Assembly (NCBI GenBank): GCA_009841105.1
Contig: VXMM01000023.1
Span: forward strand, 151,703-215,702
Length of the DNA stretch: 64,000 nucleotides
Direction: 5' to 3'
DNA from: Acidimicrobiia bacterium
GTDB lineage: Bacteria > Actinomycetota > Acidimicrobiia > Spongiisociales > Spongiisociaceae
A program made the translations under genes and the position numbers. Shown in pieces: positions 63,401-64,000 of the stretch (positions are counted from its first letter, which is position 1; the number at the start of each line of letters is the position of its first letter). Under the pieces are notes generated by a model that was not told where the DNA came from, searched no databases, and saw only the letters and a program-made list of their open reading frames with translations.

Positions 63401-64000
63401 TGGGCGTGGCGGACGCCGTCGTGACGGGCCACGACTATGTGGGCATTCTGGTCGGGAACAACGAGGGACGGGTCAGCGCTTCCTGGTCAAGCGGCAGGGT
63501 GACCGGCACCGGCAACTACGTGGGCGGGCTGGCCGGGAACAACTCAGGCGCCATCGCCGCCAGCTACTCCAGCGCAACCGTCAGCGCCACCGGCAGCGAC
63601 AGCATCCACACGGGCGGCCTGGTCGGCAGTAACGGGGGCGCCACCATCCTGGCCAGCTACGCCACGGGCCGCGTCTCCGGTGACGACGCTGTGGGTGGCC
63701 TGGTGGGCACCAACGAAGGAGGCGACATCACCGCCAGCTACAGCACCGGCGTGGTGAGCGGCAACACCGACACGGGCGGCCTGGTGGGCGCCAACGTCGG
63801 CAGCGGCGTATCCGCCAGCTACTGGGACACCGAGCGTTCGGGGCAGACGACCTCGGCGGCCGGCACCGGCAAGACCGGCGCGGGGGGGCGCGCCCCCCCC
63901 CGCGGCCCCCGCCGCGCGGCCGCCCGGCCCCGGGGCCCGGCCCACGCCGCCAGCGACCTCAGCCAATGCCCCCGGCCGGGCAACCCCAGGCCCATAGGGG
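60428..64000 (+). CDS. large secreted multidomain surface protein (frameshifted, 3' end off the window)
   Basis: The ATG at 60428 follows GAGGGG and starts a clear signal peptide (RSLLFLLLVALLGLTAPDS, cleavage near ARA-QT). Then come three tandem modules of ~190 residues, a frameshift at ~62143, two FN3-like domains (~62280-62665 and ~62668-62970), an acidic DxDxDG-type segment (DYDEDNDGLID, later YDLDGDG) and GLUG-type repeats (GGLAGNNSG, GGLVGSNGG, GGLVGTNEGG; ~63360-63830). The first frame passes into the -1 frame with sense restored as LGNSLVRYG. The architecture suggests an adhesin-like surface or secreted protein. Reading stays open to the window end, where sequence quality is doubtful. 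Confidence 0.8.
60547..62272 (+). repeat. three tandem ~190-residue modules of unrecognised type
   Basis: Copies start near 60547, 61126 and 61700 and each ends in LY(A/G)LSPV(L/F). Shared positions include VPxDWxLxP at the start, FRLLFVTSGTRxA (FRLLIITSTERDA in copy 2), IxxYNxxV, FRAxxST, VDAxxNT, and a late ADxYADxxDGxWDS block. The regular spacing and aromatic/Asp-rich signature indicate a discrete domain. The three copies are diverged, so this is old duplication rather than a recent sequence repeat. Confidence 0.8.
63865..64000. other. low-quality or anomalous sequence at the window end
   Basis: From 63875 to 63943 the sequence consists only of G and C, with runs of seven G (63882-63888) and nine C. 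The GLUG-type protein sense that is strong up to SYWDTERSGQTTSAAGTGKT disappears. This looks like sequencing or assembly breakdown at a contig end rather than a biological feature. Confidence 0.6.

Noticed and set aside
62118..63632. Plus-strand frame overlapping the second half of the surface-protein gene
   Set aside because: His/Arg/Gln-rich translation without domains; the competing frame gives FN3-like and GLUG-type repeats.

Overview
The window is 64 kb of high-GC DNA from what is probably a deep-branching actinobacterium. The division and cell-wall (dcw) cluster has actinobacterial neighbours (PgeF, YggS, SepF, YggT, DivIVA), MurE carries a meso-DAP type motif, and there are DUF3040, TraR/DksA-type and HNH genes typical of the phylum. 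Acidimicrobiia is my best guess, but no rRNA is present to settle it. I see no tRNA, rRNA, CRISPR array, insertion sequence or prophage.

Layout. (1) 1-12.8 kb, minus strand: a respiratory complex I operon nuoA-B-C-D-EF-G-H-I-J-K-L-M, running off the left edge. Most junctions overlap or nearly touch, and NuoE and NuoF are one polypeptide. (2) 12.9-25.4 kb: an accessory region. It holds an ABC exporter and an importer whose binding protein resembles YnjB, flanked by two long sulfatases, with a Gfo/Idh/MocA oxidoreductase beyond. The importer and one sulfatase appear to form one minus-strand operon that diverges from the second sulfatase across a 249-bp region rich in repeats. A plausible joint job is uptake and desulfation of a sulfated compound, which is inference. 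(3) 25.5-35.9 kb: a frameshifted gene remnant, an unusual fusion of 3-dehydroquinate dehydratase with an alpha/beta hydrolase, dnaE, rluD, lspA, a TraR/DksA-type regulator and ileS.

(4) 35.9-54 kb, minus strand: the dcw cluster, transcribed from mraZ (mraZ, rsmH, ftsL, ftsI, murE, mraY, murD, ftsW, murG, murC, murB, ftsQ, ftsZ, pgeF, yggS, sepF, yggT, divIVA, then a DadA-like oxidase). murF is missing from its usual place between murE and mraY. A 10-bp-phased GTGTCA repeat lies in front of mraZ, and a perfect 16-bp inverted repeat separates mraZ from rsmH. (5) 54-60 kb: small conserved genes (Fur family, HNH nuclease, redoxin, MerR family, DUF3040, histidine phosphatase, NUDIX, two membrane proteins). 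Three gene ends here carry in-register CTAG-rich heptamer repeats that supply the TAG stop codons. (6) 60.4-64 kb: the 5' part of a large secreted protein with three copies of an unrecognised ~190-residue module, two FN3-like domains and GLUG-type repeats. It is broken by a frameshift and preceded by a run of nine C. The last ~130 bases look like unreliable contig-end sequence.

Start codons were chosen by ribosome-binding sites, junction overlaps and family length; uncertain ones are flagged. Family assignments rest on motif recognition, not on a database search.
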